From an uncultured Bacteroidales bacterium (GTDB lineage Bacteria; Bacteroidota; Bacteroidia; Bacteroidales; Muribaculaceae): DNA of 64,000 nucleotides. The notes under the pieces were generated by a model that was not told where the DNA came from, made no database searches, and was given only the letters and a program-made list of their open reading frames with translations. The position numbers and the translations under genes were made by a program. Below, piece by piece: positions 1 to 8,645 of the stretch. Location of the stretch: contig CACZAC010000013.1 in the NCBI GenBank assembly GCA_902779125.1, positions 54,395 to 118,394 of the forward strand, in the 5' to 3' direction. Each line of letters opens with the position of its first letter. Positions within the stretch are counted from its first letter, which is position 1.

Positions 1-263
1 ACGTGACGGTGAAGAAATCGTTCTTCCGCAGCAACGGTAAGGCTGTTGCCATGAACGAGACCGACGGTCTAATTAAGATGATTGTCGATAACGCAACGCG
101 CCAGATTGTGGGTTGCCACATCTGCGGTGCCCATGCCGCCGACCTGATTCAGGAAGTGGTTACCGCCATGAATGCCGGTGCCACCGTTGACCTGCTGGCC
201 CGCAGCATCCACGGCCACCCCACCCTGAGCGAGGTGTTGCTGACCGCCGCCCGCCAGTTCTAA
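1..263 (+). CDS. lpdA: Dihydrolipoamide dehydrogenase, C-terminal fragment
   Basis: Only the last ~86 codons lie in the window; the reading frame is open to the left edge, so the gene starts outside. The protein is the C-terminal dimerisation domain of the FAD/disulfide oxidoreductase (E3 subunit of 2-oxoacid dehydrogenase complexes or glycine cleavage). The diagnostic element is HGHPTLSE near the end: in this family that His and Glu form the catalytic dyad, contributed across the dimer interface. GCHICGAHAADLI is the usual preceding strand-helix segment. The gene ends in a hairpin (302-337) that may terminate transcription. The partner E1/E2 or glycine-cleavage genes are not visible, so the complex served is unknown. 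Confidence 0.86.
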   Translation, partial: VTVKKSFFRSNGKAVAMNETDGLIKMIVDNATRQIVGCHICGAHAADLIQEVVTAMNAGATVDLLARSIHGHPTLSEVLLTAARQF

Positions 264-275
264 CCACTACATGTA

Positions 276-312
276 GGCCTCGGGCTTGCAATACCACAGC
301 ACGCCACCCGCA
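276..312. repeat. Left copy of imperfect 37-bp direct repeat flanking the dockerin gene
   Basis: This stretch and 1995-2031 align without gaps and match at about 28 of 37 positions. The last 13 bases (ACGCCACCCGCA preceded by C) are identical. The pair brackets the exported protein gene at 418-1983. Confidence 0.55.
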
Positions 313-337
313 TCGATACCCCTTGATGCGGATGGCG
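302..337 (+). terminator. Hairpin after lpdA, possible terminator
   Basis: Arms 302-314 and 325-337 pair over 13 positions with one mismatch around a 10-nt loop. The T-run after the stem is weak, so this may be an attenuating or 3'-protecting hairpin rather than a strong intrinsic terminator. Its left arm is part of the direct repeat at 276-312. Confidence 0.5.
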
Positions 338-417
338 CGTTACTTAAAAACTGATGAATCCACCCGATTTAATGATTCATCATGATTAACCTTCTAACTA
401 TCAAACGATAACCGACT

Positions 418-1983
418 ATGACAAAAAGCATTAAGTTCTTCTCAGCCATACTGCTGGCTATCGCGACACTCATGCCAGCCATGGCAAATGTGACAGTCAC
501 CCTGTATGGCGACACACACTTAAGCAACACTGCCCCCATCAATAACGTCTATCTTGATGAAGTGGGCACCCGTACACAAGTAATGTACCCCGCCAGTGAC
601 CTAGTCGAAATGACTGGCGAAGTCATCAATTCCATGACATTCTACACCGAGAGTCCCATAACAGTGAGCGGAGGCAAACTTCAGGTTTCCCTGGGAGAGA
701 CCGACAAGTCAAATTACACCGACATCAAGTTTGTTGAAGATATGACTCCGGTTGCAACAATCTCGATGGTCAATGGCGCCACCGAAGTGTTAATCACTTT
801 TGACACCCCATATTACTACCGAGGCGGCAATCTGGTCTTTGAAACCATCGTTGAGGAAGTGGCATCGAGTTATTGCTATGTGACCTATCTCGGAGAGCGC
901 CCTTCCAACTATAACACCATCACCCGTCGTGAGATTGGGAAATTCCTGCCAATGACCACGTTCAACTACGGTACTGATGACTCTTATTCGGCTAAAGTGC
1001 TTCCTTTTGAATTGAATTTCAAGACTATCCGTGCCCATCGCCAAGACATTCAGACTGTCGTCATCACAAACACCGGCTTGGAAGCGTTCACACCGACTTT
1101 CAGCACCGATGAACCGTTCCATGTGGCTACGCCCAATGCCGTGGTTCCCGCTGGAGGCACCCTGGAAGTACCTGTGACCTTCGCTCCTACCGCCGTGAGT
1201 GACTATTCCGGCACGCTCATCGTGGACTGTGGCGAGGCTGGTATCCACCAGGTTCTGCTGCATGGTAGCGCCATCGAGGCTGCTACCGACCTGGTTGTGG
1301 GTGACAGTACCGACTATGCCAGCTTTGTCCCCATCTATGGTCCCGATATTGACATCGTCGGGACTCAAGGACAGATAATCTACCCGGAACAAATGTTGCA
1401 AGACATGATTGGCTGCCAGATTGTCGGTCTGCATTTCCACGTCAAGGACCAAGTGGAGATGGATGGCGGTAAGGTACAGCTTTCCCTCAAGGTGGTCGAT
1501 GACAACCAATTCACCACCCTCCAGTCCATTACAGAATTGACGACTGTTGCAACCATGACTCCAGTACTGAACAGCGATGAGTTTGTTTTCTATTTCGACG
1601 AGCCATTTGTGTATCAAGGCGGTCATCTGCTTGTTGATTGCTCGGTCACCGAGGCTGGTATCACCAACTACCACCCCACCAACTTTTACGGCACGCCGAT
1701 GGATTATAATTGCAGCCTGTACAGAACGCGCTGGTACGACGAGTTCTACAATGACTTTGTGCCGTTCTTGCCTGCCGCTACCTTCGCCTATCAGAGTGTC
1801 GAAACGCTGCGCGGCGATGTGGATGGCAACGGAGAAGTCAGCATTGCCGACGTGACGTGCCTGATAGACCTGTTGCTCAACGGTGACGAAACGCCAGCTG
1901 CTGCCGATTGCAACCTCGACGGCACAGCCAGCATCGCCGATGTCACCGCGATTATCGATTACCTGCTGACCGGGGCATGGTAA
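418..1983 (+). CDS. Exported protein with choice-of-anchor-D-like and dockerin type I domains
   Basis: Residues 1-23 form a Sec signal peptide ending in MPAMA. Two similar beta-rich segments follow (about 28-200 and 290-460; compare VNSMTFY-like and GLHFHVK segments). Between them, about 205-285, is a module resembling the ASPM/SPD-2/Hydin (choice-of-anchor D) fold: VITNTGLEAFTPTFSTDEPF. The C-terminal ~55 residues carry two Ca-binding dockerin-like loops, DVDGNGEVSIADV and DCNLDGTASIADV. Dockerins in Bacteroidales usually sit on cell-surface or secreted proteins, but no cohesin is visible here. The gene stands alone, bracketed by the imperfect direct repeats at 276-312 and 1995-2031. The ligand and exact function are unknown. 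Confidence 0.8.
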   Translation: MTKSIKFFSAILLAIATLMPAMANVTVTLYGDTHLSNTAPINNVYLDEVGTRTQVMYPASDLVEMTGEVINSMTFYTESPITVSGGKLQVSLGETDKSNYTDIKFVEDMTPVATISMVNGATEVLITFDTPYYYRGGNLVFETIVEEVASSYCYVTYLGERPSNYNTITRREIGKFLPMTTFNYGTDDSYSAKVLPFELNFKTIRAHRQDIQTVVITNTGLEAFTPTFSTDEPFHVATPNAVVPAGGTLEVPVTFAPTAVSDYSGTLIVDCGEAGIHQVLLHGSAIEAATDLVVGDSTDYASFVPIYGPDIDIVGTQGQIIYPEQMLQDMIGCQIVGLHFHVKDQVEMDGGKVQLSLKVVDDNQFTTLQSITELTTVATMTPVLNSDEFVFYFDEPFVYQGGHLLVDCSVTEAGITNYHPTNFYGTPMDYNCSLYRTRWYDEFYNDFVPFLPAATFAYQSVETLRGDVDGNGEVSIADVTCLIDLLLNGDETPAAADCNLDGTASIADVTAIIDYLLTGAW

Positions 1984-1994
1984 TCTTTTTTACA

Positions 1995-2031
1995 AGCCAT
2001 AGGCTTGAAATACACCGACACGCCACCCGCA
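1995..2031. repeat. Right copy of imperfect 37-bp direct repeat flanking the dockerin gene
   Basis: Partner of 276-312. The left part also forms a small hairpin (CAAGCC ATA GGCTTG) just after the stop codon of the preceding gene, following a TTTTTT run. Confidence 0.55.
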
Positions 2032-2106
2032 ATACACTGTCACACAACTCGGGATGCTATTCAAGCAACTCTCGATGATTTTGCACGCTAGATATTGGGA
2101 TTAAAA

Positions 2107-2138
2107 ATTGTGCAGATGGGCTTTTTTGAGTAACTTTG
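2107..2138 (+). promoter_or_regulatory. Bacteroidota-type promoter for uvrB
   Basis: ATTG at 2107-2110 and TAACTTTG at 2131-2138 with a 20-nt spacer match the sigma-ABfr form (TTTG-N19/20-TAnnTTTG). The ATG of uvrB lies 25 nt downstream. Confidence 0.7.
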
Positions 2139-2163
2139 CGGGTTAGAGTAAAAGTGAAGGACG

Positions 2164-4236
2164 ATGGAGTATAGACTGCATAGTGAATATGAGCCGACGG
2201 GGGACCAACCGCAGGCGATTGCCGAACTGGCAGGGGGCGTGAATGACGGCGTGCCCTACCAGACATTGTTGGGCGTGACAGGGTCAGGTAAAACCTTTAC
2301 CATGGCCAACATCATCGCGCGTACGGGGCGCCCTACCCTGGTCTTGTCGCATAACAAGACGCTGGCAGCGCAGTTGTATGCCGAGTTCAAGAGTTTCTTC
2401 CCTGAGAACGCGGTACATTACTTCGTGTCTTACTACGACTACTACCAGCCCGAAGCCTATATTCCCTCGACCGATAAGTATATCGAGAAGGACCTCGCCA
2501 TCAACGACGAAATTGAGCGTCTGAGGCTCTCGACTGTGACGGCACTACTGAGTGGGCGCCGCGATATCGTGGTGGTGTCGAGTGTGTCGTGCCTCTATGG
2601 CATGGGCAATCCTGAGGACATTACCGCCAATGCCATCGAACTGAAAGTTGGTCAATTGATTGGGCGTGATGACCTGTTGCACCGTCTCGTGGATGCCCTG
2701 TACTCCCGCAGCGATACCGAACTGAGGATGGGCACTTTCCGCGTCAAGGGCGACACGGTTGACGTGTTCCTGAGCGACGAGGACATCATGCTGAGAATCA
2801 TCTTCTGGGGCAACGAGATTGAACGCATCCAGATTCTTGACAGCGAGACCCAGTTGCCCACCGAGGACGTCGAGGGCTTTAAGATTTTCCCAGCCAACAT
2901 CTTCGTTACCACCAAGGAACGCATGCGGGCTGCCATGGGTCAGATTGACCTGGACCGCGAGAACCAAGTGGCAGCATTCGCCCGCGAGAACCGCTTTGCC
3001 GAGGCTAAGCGGCTAAATGAACGCGTGACCTATGACATGGAGATGATGCGCGAGGTGGGTTACTGCTCGGGCATTGAGAACTACAGCCGTTACTTTGACG
3101 GACGCCGGCCCGGCATGAGGCCATTCTGCCTGCTCGACTACTTCCCCGACAACTTCCTGACCATCATCGACGAGAGCCACGTCACCGTGCCTCAAATCCG
3201 CGCCATGTACGGCGGCGACCAGTCGCGCAAGACCAATCTCGTACACTACGGCTTCAGGCTTGAGGCTGCACTGGATAACAGGCCTCTGAGATTCGAGGAA
3301 TTTGAGAATTTAACACACCAGACCATCTATGTAAGCGCCACACCTGCCGATTATGAACTGAACAAGAGCGAGGGTATCATCACCGAGCAACTTATTCGCC
3401 CGACGGGCCTTCTCGACCCGCAAATCATCGTGCGTCCCTCGCAAGGTCAGGTCGATGACCTGGTCGAGGAGATACAGCTGCGCATCGAGCGTGGCGAGCG
3501 CACCCTGGTCACCACACTGACCAAGCGCATGGCAGAGGAACTGAGCGACTACCTCAAGCGGTTGGATATCCGCACCGCCTATATGCACAGCGACGTGGAG
3601 ACGCTGGAGCGCATCGAAATCATTGACAACCTGCGTGCCGGTGCCATCGATGTACTCGTGGGCGTGAACCTGCTGCGTGAGGGCCTTGACCTGCCCGAAG
3701 TGTCGCTTGTCGCCATCCTTGACGCCGACAAAGAGGGTTTCCTGCGCAGCCGCCGCTCATTGACACAGACTGCAGGCCGCGCAGCCCGCAACCTGAACGG
3801 TACCGTCATCATGTATGCCGACAACATCACCGACTCGATGCGGCAGACCATTGACGAGACCGAGCGCCGCCGCACCCTGCAACTCAAGTACAACGAGGAG
3901 CACAACATCACTCCCACCGCTATCATCAAGGCGCGCACGGCAATTATCGGCCAGGATACCGATATGCGGCATCCGACGACTCCCAGCCGCCACAATCAGG
4001 GCATGATGCCAGCAGCGCCGGCACCCAATCTGCGTTATACCGAAGAATTTGATGGCAGCGCGGGCGTTGCCGCCGATCCCGTAGTCGCCTACATGAGCAG
4101 CAAGGACATGCAGGCAGCCATCGACCGCTTGAAGACGCAGATGATTGAGGCTGCGAAGCGTATGGACTTCCTGGAGGCCGCCCAATACCGCGACGAAATC
4201 CTCAAACTTGAAGAAATGCTGAAGGAGAGGGAATAG
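2164..4236 (+). CDS. uvrB: Excinuclease ABC subunit B
   Basis: UvrB is the damage-verifying ATPase of nucleotide excision repair; it is loaded by UvrA and recruits UvrC. Walker A GVTGSGKT is at residues 37-44. The Tyr-rich beta-hairpin that clamps one DNA strand (YYDYYQPEAYIP) is near residues 93-104, and the Walker B-type box DESH is near 337-340. Helicase motifs V and VI (VNLLREGLDLPE; QTAGRAARN) follow. The last ~40 residues are a UVR domain for UvrC contact. The 690-aa length is normal (about 670-690). An AAGGA-like sequence precedes the ATG, and an in-frame promoter lies just upstream. A Ser/Pro/Ala-rich linker (about 600-640) separates the core from the UVR domain. Confidence 0.97.
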   Translation: MEYRLHSEYEPTGDQPQAIAELAGGVNDGVPYQTLLGVTGSGKTFTMANIIARTGRPTLVLSHNKTLAAQLYAEFKSFFPENAVHYFVSYYDYYQPEAYIPSTDKYIEKDLAINDEIERLRLSTVTALLSGRRDIVVVSSVSCLYGMGNPEDITANAIELKVGQLIGRDDLLHRLVDALYSRSDTELRMGTFRVKGDTVDVFLSDEDIMLRIIFWGNEIERIQILDSETQLPTEDVEGFKIFPANIFVTTKERMRAAMGQIDLDRENQVAAFARENRFAEAKRLNERVTYDMEMMREVGYCSGIENYSRYFDGRRPGMRPFCLLDYFPDNFLTIIDESHVTVPQIRAMYGGDQSRKTNLVHYGFRLEAALDNRPLRFEEFENLTHQTIYVSATPADYELNKSEGIITEQLIRPTGLLDPQIIVRPSQGQVDDLVEEIQLRIERGERTLVTTLTKRMAEELSDYLKRLDIRTAYMHSDVETLERIEIIDNLRAGAIDVLVGVNLLREGLDLPEVSLVAILDADKEGFLRSRRSLTQTAGRAARNLNGTVIMYADNITDSMRQTIDETERRRTLQLKYNEEHNITPTAIIKARTAIIGQDTDMRHPTTPSRHNQGMMPAAPAPNLRYTEEFDGSAGVAADPVVAYMSSKDMQAAIDRLKTQMIEAAKRMDFLEAAQYRDEILKLEEMLKERE

Positions 4237-4246
4237 AGGTTGTAGT

Positions 4247-4281
4247 TTAAAGGTTAAAGGTTAAAGGTTAAAGGTTAAAGG
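4247..4281. repeat. Five tandem copies of heptamer TTAAAGG
   Basis: Five exact units of TTAAAGG occupy 4247-4281, between the uvrB stop and the GTG start of the next gene at 4285. The last AAAGG sits 3-8 nt before the GTG and could act as the ribosome binding site. Copy-number change would alter spacing upstream of the start, not the reading frame. Confidence 0.95.
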
Positions 4282-4284
4282 TTC

Positions 4285-6126
4285 GTGAAACAGGATAAGG
4301 GACATAGTGACCACCGCTTCAAGGGACAGTGGCTGCCCACGACCAAGAAGGAAATGGAACACTTGGGTTGGGAACAAGCCGACGTCATTCTGTTCACCGG
4401 CGATGCCTACATCGACCACCCGTCGATGGGCACTGCTGTCATCGGTCGTGTGCTTGAGGCGCATGGCTACAAGGTGGCCATCGTGCCGCAACCCAACTGG
4501 CGCGACGACCTGCGCGACTTCAAGAAGCTGGGCAAACCGCGGCTGTTCTTCGGCGTGTCGGCAGGAGCCATGGACTCGATGGTGAACCACTATACCGCTG
4601 CCCGACGCAAACGCAGCGATGATGCCTATACAGCCGACGGCCGTGCCGGAGCCCGCCCCGACTACCCCACCATCGTCTATAGCGAGATATTGAAGCGCCT
4701 GTTCCCTGACGTGCCTGTTGTGGCCGGGGGCATTGAAGTGTCACTGCGAAGGCTGGCACATTATGACTACTGGCAGGACAAACTGCGCCCCTCTATCCTC
4801 ATAGATTGCCCCGCCGACATGCTGGTGTATGGCATGGGTGAGTTGCCCAACATCGCCATAGCCGAAGCCCTCGCCGCCGGCAAACGCATCGAAGAACTGA
4901 CCGACATTCCACAGACGGTAGTGCGCCGCCCCATGAGCGACCTGCCCGCCGCCAATACCGATGCCGACGTGGTGCTGCACAGCTATGAGGAGTGCCAACG
5001 GTCCAAAAAGGCGCAAGCCGAGAATTTCAAGGTCATTGAGGTCGAGAGCAACCTGTGGCACGGTCACAATGTGTGGCAAGCAACTGGCGACATTGCAGTG
5101 AAAGTCAACCGCACCAATCCGCCGATGACCACCGAGCAGATTGATGCCTCGTTTGACCTGCCCTATACCCGCCTGCCCCACCCACGCTACCAGGGCAAGC
5201 GCATTCCCGCCTACGAGATGATACGGCACTCGGTGTGCATGCACCGCGGCTGCTTTGGCGGATGCGCCTTCTGCACCATCAGCGCCCATCAGGGCAAATT
5301 CATCGCCTCACGCAGCAAGGAATCAATTTTGCGCGAAGTCAAGCAGGTGGTACAGATGGAGGACTTCAAGGGCTACATCAGCGACCTGGGCGGTCCCAGC
5401 GCCAACATGTACGGCATGCACGGCAAGGACCTGGAACGCTGCCAGCATTGCCAACGCCCCTCGTGCCTTCATCCGCAACCCTGCAGCAACCTCAACACCG
5501 ACCACAGTCAGTTGCTCGACATCTACCATGCCGTGGATGCCCTGCCCGAAGTAAAGAAATCCTTTATCGGCAGCGGTGTGCGCTATGACCTGTCGATGCA
5601 CCGCACGGGCGACCCACGCGTCGATAAAATCAACGCCCGTTACAACGAAGAACTGATACGCTTCCATGTCTCGGGCCGATTGAAGGTTGCGCCCGAGCAC
5701 ACCAGTGACGAGGTGCTGATGCTCATGCGCAAACCCTCGTTTGAACTGTTCAAGCGCTTCAAGGCGCTGTTCGACCGCGTGAATGTGAAGTATAACCTGC
5801 GACAGCAGCTCATCCCCTACTTCATTTCGTCCCACCCCGGCTGCCACGAGGCCGACATGGCCGAACTCGCCGCCATCACCAAGGAACTGGACTTCCGCTT
5901 GGAGCAGGTGCAGGATTTCACGCCCACACCCATGACCATCTCGACCGAGACCTACTACACAGGGTTCCACCCCTACACGCTCAAGCCCGTCTATTGCGCC
6001 AAGACCCCGATGGAGAAGCAGGCCCAACGGCTGTTCTTCTTCTGGTATGACCGCAAGAACCGCGCTGCCATCACTGCAGCCCTGAAACGTATCCACCGCA
6101 TCGACCTGCTGCGCAAACTTTATTAG
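4285..6126 (+). CDS. YgiQ family radical SAM protein
   Basis: A 613-aa member of the YgiQ (UPF0313) family. The N-terminal ~300 residues form a B12-binding-like domain (EQADVILFTGDAYIDHPS is the typical start). The radical SAM core has CFGGCAFC (CX3CX2C) at about residues 323-330, the three Cys that ligate the 4Fe-4S cluster. Further Cys clusters (CQHCQRPSCLHPQPC) lie near 390-405, and a DUF3362-type C-terminal region follows. The substrate of YgiQ proteins is unknown. GTG is chosen as the start because family conservation begins with LPTTKKEME, upstream of the next Met. The gene follows uvrB closely, separated only by the heptamer tract. Confidence 0.9.
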   Translation: MKQDKGHSDHRFKGQWLPTTKKEMEHLGWEQADVILFTGDAYIDHPSMGTAVIGRVLEAHGYKVAIVPQPNWRDDLRDFKKLGKPRLFFGVSAGAMDSMVNHYTAARRKRSDDAYTADGRAGARPDYPTIVYSEILKRLFPDVPVVAGGIEVSLRRLAHYDYWQDKLRPSILIDCPADMLVYGMGELPNIAIAEALAAGKRIEELTDIPQTVVRRPMSDLPAANTDADVVLHSYEECQRSKKAQAENFKVIEVESNLWHGHNVWQATGDIAVKVNRTNPPMTTEQIDASFDLPYTRLPHPRYQGKRIPAYEMIRHSVCMHRGCFGGCAFCTISAHQGKFIASRSKESILREVKQVVQMEDFKGYISDLGGPSANMYGMHGKDLERCQHCQRPSCLHPQPCSNLNTDHSQLLDIYHAVDALPEVKKSFIGSGVRYDLSMHRTGDPRVDKINARYNEELIRFHVSGRLKVAPEHTSDEVLMLMRKPSFELFKRFKALFDRVNVKYNLRQQLIPYFISSHPGCHEADMAELAAITKELDFRLEQVQDFTPTPMTISTETYYTGFHPYTLKPVYCAKTPMEKQAQRLFFFWYDRKNRAAITAALKRIHRIDLLRKLY

Positions 6127-6138
6127 TCGTAGATTATT

Positions 6139-6675
6139 ATGAAGCGAATTTTGGTCCTCTTCTTAGCCATCATCTGCCTTACCGCCCATGCCGGGGATGA
6201 TGGATTGCGTCACGCTACCGACGTGATGTGCCTCCTGCCCGATGCCACCGCCCTGGGTGTCACCATAGCCAAGCACGACACCGAAGGCATGAAACAACTG
6301 GCGTTCAGTACCGCCACCTGCCTTGCCCTGAACTACGGGCTGGAATTGTGCATCCGCAAAGACCGCCCTGACGGCACGGGACACCATGCCTTTCCCAGCA
6401 CCCACACGGCAGTCGCTTTCAACGGCTCGACTTTCCTGATGAAGCGCTACGGCTGGAAATGGGGCGTGCCCGCCTATCTGGTATCCAGTTTTGTGGCTTG
6501 GGGACGCGTCAAGACCGACCGCCACGACTGGTGGGACGTGCTGGGCGGAGCCGCCATCGGAGCCGGCACTGCGTTCATCTTTACCAAGCCTTTTGTCAAG
6601 AATGTTGACGTGAGCATCAGCCCCACTGCGTTTGGCGACCAGGCATACGGCCTCACCGCGACAATACAGTTCTAA
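6139..6675 (+). CDS. Exported PAP2-family phosphatase
   Basis: A 178-aa protein with a signal peptide (residues 1-18). All three phosphatidic-acid-phosphatase-type motifs can be read: RKDRPDG (KX6RP-like), PSTHTA (the PSGH position, with Thr for Gly) and RVKTDRHDWWDV (SRX5HX3D-like). Members dephosphorylate lipid phosphates such as undecaprenyl diphosphate or phosphatidylglycerophosphate on the outer face of the membrane. This one has fewer hydrophobic segments than integral PAP2 enzymes and may be periplasmic or outer-membrane linked. It starts 12 nt after the YgiQ stop and probably shares its transcript. A strong terminator follows at 6691-6726. Confidence 0.82.
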   Translation: MKRILVLFLAIICLTAHAGDDGLRHATDVMCLLPDATALGVTIAKHDTEGMKQLAFSTATCLALNYGLELCIRKDRPDGTGHHAFPSTHTAVAFNGSTFLMKRYGWKWGVPAYLVSSFVAWGRVKTDRHDWWDVLGGAAIGAGTAFIFTKPFVKNVDVSISPTAFGDQAYGLTATIQF

Positions 6676-6690
6676 CAACAGATGATTAAC

Positions 6691-6726
6691 AAAAACAGGA
6701 GACTTCCAGATGAGTCTCCTGTTTTT
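6691..6726. terminator. Bidirectional intrinsic terminator
   Basis: Arms 6691-6704 and 6713-6726 are perfect 14-bp complements around an 8-nt loop. There are A5 on one side and T5 on the other, so the hairpin can stop both the rightward PAP2 transcript and the leftward cluster ending at 6749. Confidence 0.93.
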
Positions 6727-6748
6727 ATGTTATGAGGGTTAGTCCTGA

Positions 6749-8593
6749 TTACTTGACGAGGACTTTCCTTGCGGTGCCGTCACTCATCCTGACGATGTTG
6801 ATGCCGTGGATGGGAGCCTCCAACTTGCGACCCATCACGTCATAGTACTCAACGGGAACAGCATTGTCGGTAGCGAGAGTCTCCTCAATGCCACCGGGAA
6901 TGTTGACCAGACGCACCTTCTCGGCATTATTCACCTGCATGTCGGTGATTTTGCCAGCGGCGCCATTGGTAATTGGCCTGCTGACGAATGCCACCACATT
7001 CAGGTTCTTCATATTCCAATCATCAGGGATAGTGATAGTAAACTCATTGGAATAACCGTCCTCGGTCATATTGAAGTCCACACCCTTGACTGAGCCCAGA
7101 GCACAACGGAACACGCCATTATGCACATAGTTGGGAATCCATACACCGTTGTTCACTTGGCGTGCGACAAGACTGTCCTCGGTGATGTAAACGGTGAGTT
7201 TGTTCCCTTCGCCCAGCAGGAGATCGATGTCGGGCGATATATCACCAGAAACCGTAATGACTGCCTCGCGGGTATTGAGATCTACAACAGGATCAATATT
7301 GATGGCTGCAAAAGTGGGGTTATCCTCTGCCACCTTATCAAAGAAAAGACCCAACTCGTCGGCTACCTCCTGATGATACTGCTCATAGTAGCCGAGGGAG
7401 TTCACAAGCTGGTTAGGGCTCTCCCATCCCGTAGCGCGGTCAAAGGCTCCCGAAGGATAGGAATCATTTCCCATATATGCCATAATCGAGTCAGCCTGAT
7501 CAGACATATAGGGGTCCAAACCACCGTTCAACTCGCCATGGATACCCACCCAGATAACGTCATCGCGCTGGCTCGTGAGAATGGTCAGCATGGAGTTACC
7601 AAGCGGGCAATAGGTGCAATAGGTCGAGGTGAATTGCTCCACGAGATGCTTCTGGCGGGGATAAACACCGTTCATCGTCACAAATGTTGCGTTCATCGGA
7701 TAGACATAATCCAGCGACTCTTCACCAGCGACCGCATTGCAGACGGTCAACGTATGGCTACCGACAGACAAATCATCGGTCCCGAGGATTTCTTGCATGG
7801 TATAGGTCGTAGCAGGGTCAATGTCCTCAGGATTGCTGATTGTTGCCACTTTCTCGCCATCAAGCATCACGTCAAACGACAGTTCCCCGGCGTTCAGGGG
7901 CTTGATACCGCGATTCCTGACCTGGAACGTATACTGCAAATCATCGCCAATATTCACATAACGGGGAGCCTCAAGGCCATTGGCCTTGATGAGCACACTG
8001 GGGAAATTATCCTTCTCAACGATGCACTGCACACACAGGTTGCCCAAGGACTTGAAGCCTGCGGTCGTCCATCGGTACATCTGGCCAGCCTTCTTGTAAT
8101 AATAAGTGTCATAGATGTCACCCTCGGGGACCACAGCCAGCGGCTTATTGGTGGAAGTCTGCTCATACTCGAAACCGATAAGCAGTCTACCGCCATCGGT
8201 GGCTTCCAGTTGATAAGGTGTGGGAAGAGTGATGACATTCCAACCTACCTCATCGACCTCACAGGGCCAAGAAACCATAGTTCCATAAGCGCCACCAGCC
8301 GAAACGGGCACCACAAAGACCTTGGTCACAGGCGTACTCTCGGCGAGTCCCACCCTGAAAGCCGTGATTTTGCCACCGATGAAAATGTCCAGTTCATCGG
8401 ATTCCAAAATGGTACCAATAGACACTTTTCCAGTGGCTTTCACTTTAGCGCCTTCGGTAGTGATAGCATCACTATCAAAGTGGCCCATAATGCGTTGATT
8501 CTCGGAAAGCTCAATCTGTGCAGGAGCAGTCTTCGCCTGCATGGGCAATGACAGCAATACTGCCATCAAGATAAAGAGTAAATTTTTCTTCAT
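6749..8593 (-). CDS. Large exported Omp28-type protein with C-terminal sorting-like domain
   Basis: The start is set at the Met at 8593 (MKKNLLFILMAVLL...), giving a clean signal peptide and 614 aa; a start 12 codons earlier has no such logic. The N-terminal half (to about residue 310) contains beta-sandwich segments. From about 318 there is an Omp28-like thioredoxin-fold domain with FTSTYCTYCPLGN, where CTYC at about 326-329 is a CXXC pair. The last ~30 residues (YYDVMGRKLEAPIHGINIVR...) resemble a type IX secretion/sorting tail. It is the last gene of a leftward cluster with other Omp28, dockerin and thioredoxin-like proteins. A role in envelope thiol chemistry or surface assembly is an inference. 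Confidence 0.75.
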   Translation of the reverse strand: MKKNLLFILMAVLLSLPMQAKTAPAQIELSENQRIMGHFDSDAITTEGAKVKATGKVSIGTILESDELDIFIGGKITAFRVGLAESTPVTKVFVVPVSAGGAYGTMVSWPCEVDEVGWNVITLPTPYQLEATDGGRLLIGFEYEQTSTNKPLAVVPEGDIYDTYYYKKAGQMYRWTTAGFKSLGNLCVQCIVEKDNFPSVLIKANGLEAPRYVNIGDDLQYTFQVRNRGIKPLNAGELSFDVMLDGEKVATISNPEDIDPATTYTMQEILGTDDLSVGSHTLTVCNAVAGEESLDYVYPMNATFVTMNGVYPRQKHLVEQFTSTYCTYCPLGNSMLTILTSQRDDVIWVGIHGELNGGLDPYMSDQADSIMAYMGNDSYPSGAFDRATGWESPNQLVNSLGYYEQYHQEVADELGLFFDKVAEDNPTFAAINIDPVVDLNTREAVITVSGDISPDIDLLLGEGNKLTVYITEDSLVARQVNNGVWIPNYVHNGVFRCALGSVKGVDFNMTEDGYSNEFTITIPDDWNMKNLNVVAFVSRPITNGAAGKITDMQVNNAEKVRLVNIPGGIEETLATDNAVPVEYYDVMGRKLEAPIHGINIVRMSDGTARKVLVK

Positions 8594-8645
8594 ACCATTA
8601 TGCTTTAGATTTAAAGTGTTGTAAATCAATCAAATAAACACATCA

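Noticed and set aside
4247-4281. CRISPR-like or tandem array
   Set aside because: The units are 7 bp with no spacers, so this is a simple-sequence repeat. No CRISPR array was seen anywhere in the window.
7121-8551. Plus-strand ORF (476 codons) opposite the large Omp28 protein gene
   Set aside because: Antisense shadow: no signal peptide, promoter or recognisable motif, while the minus strand encodes a well-formed exported protein.
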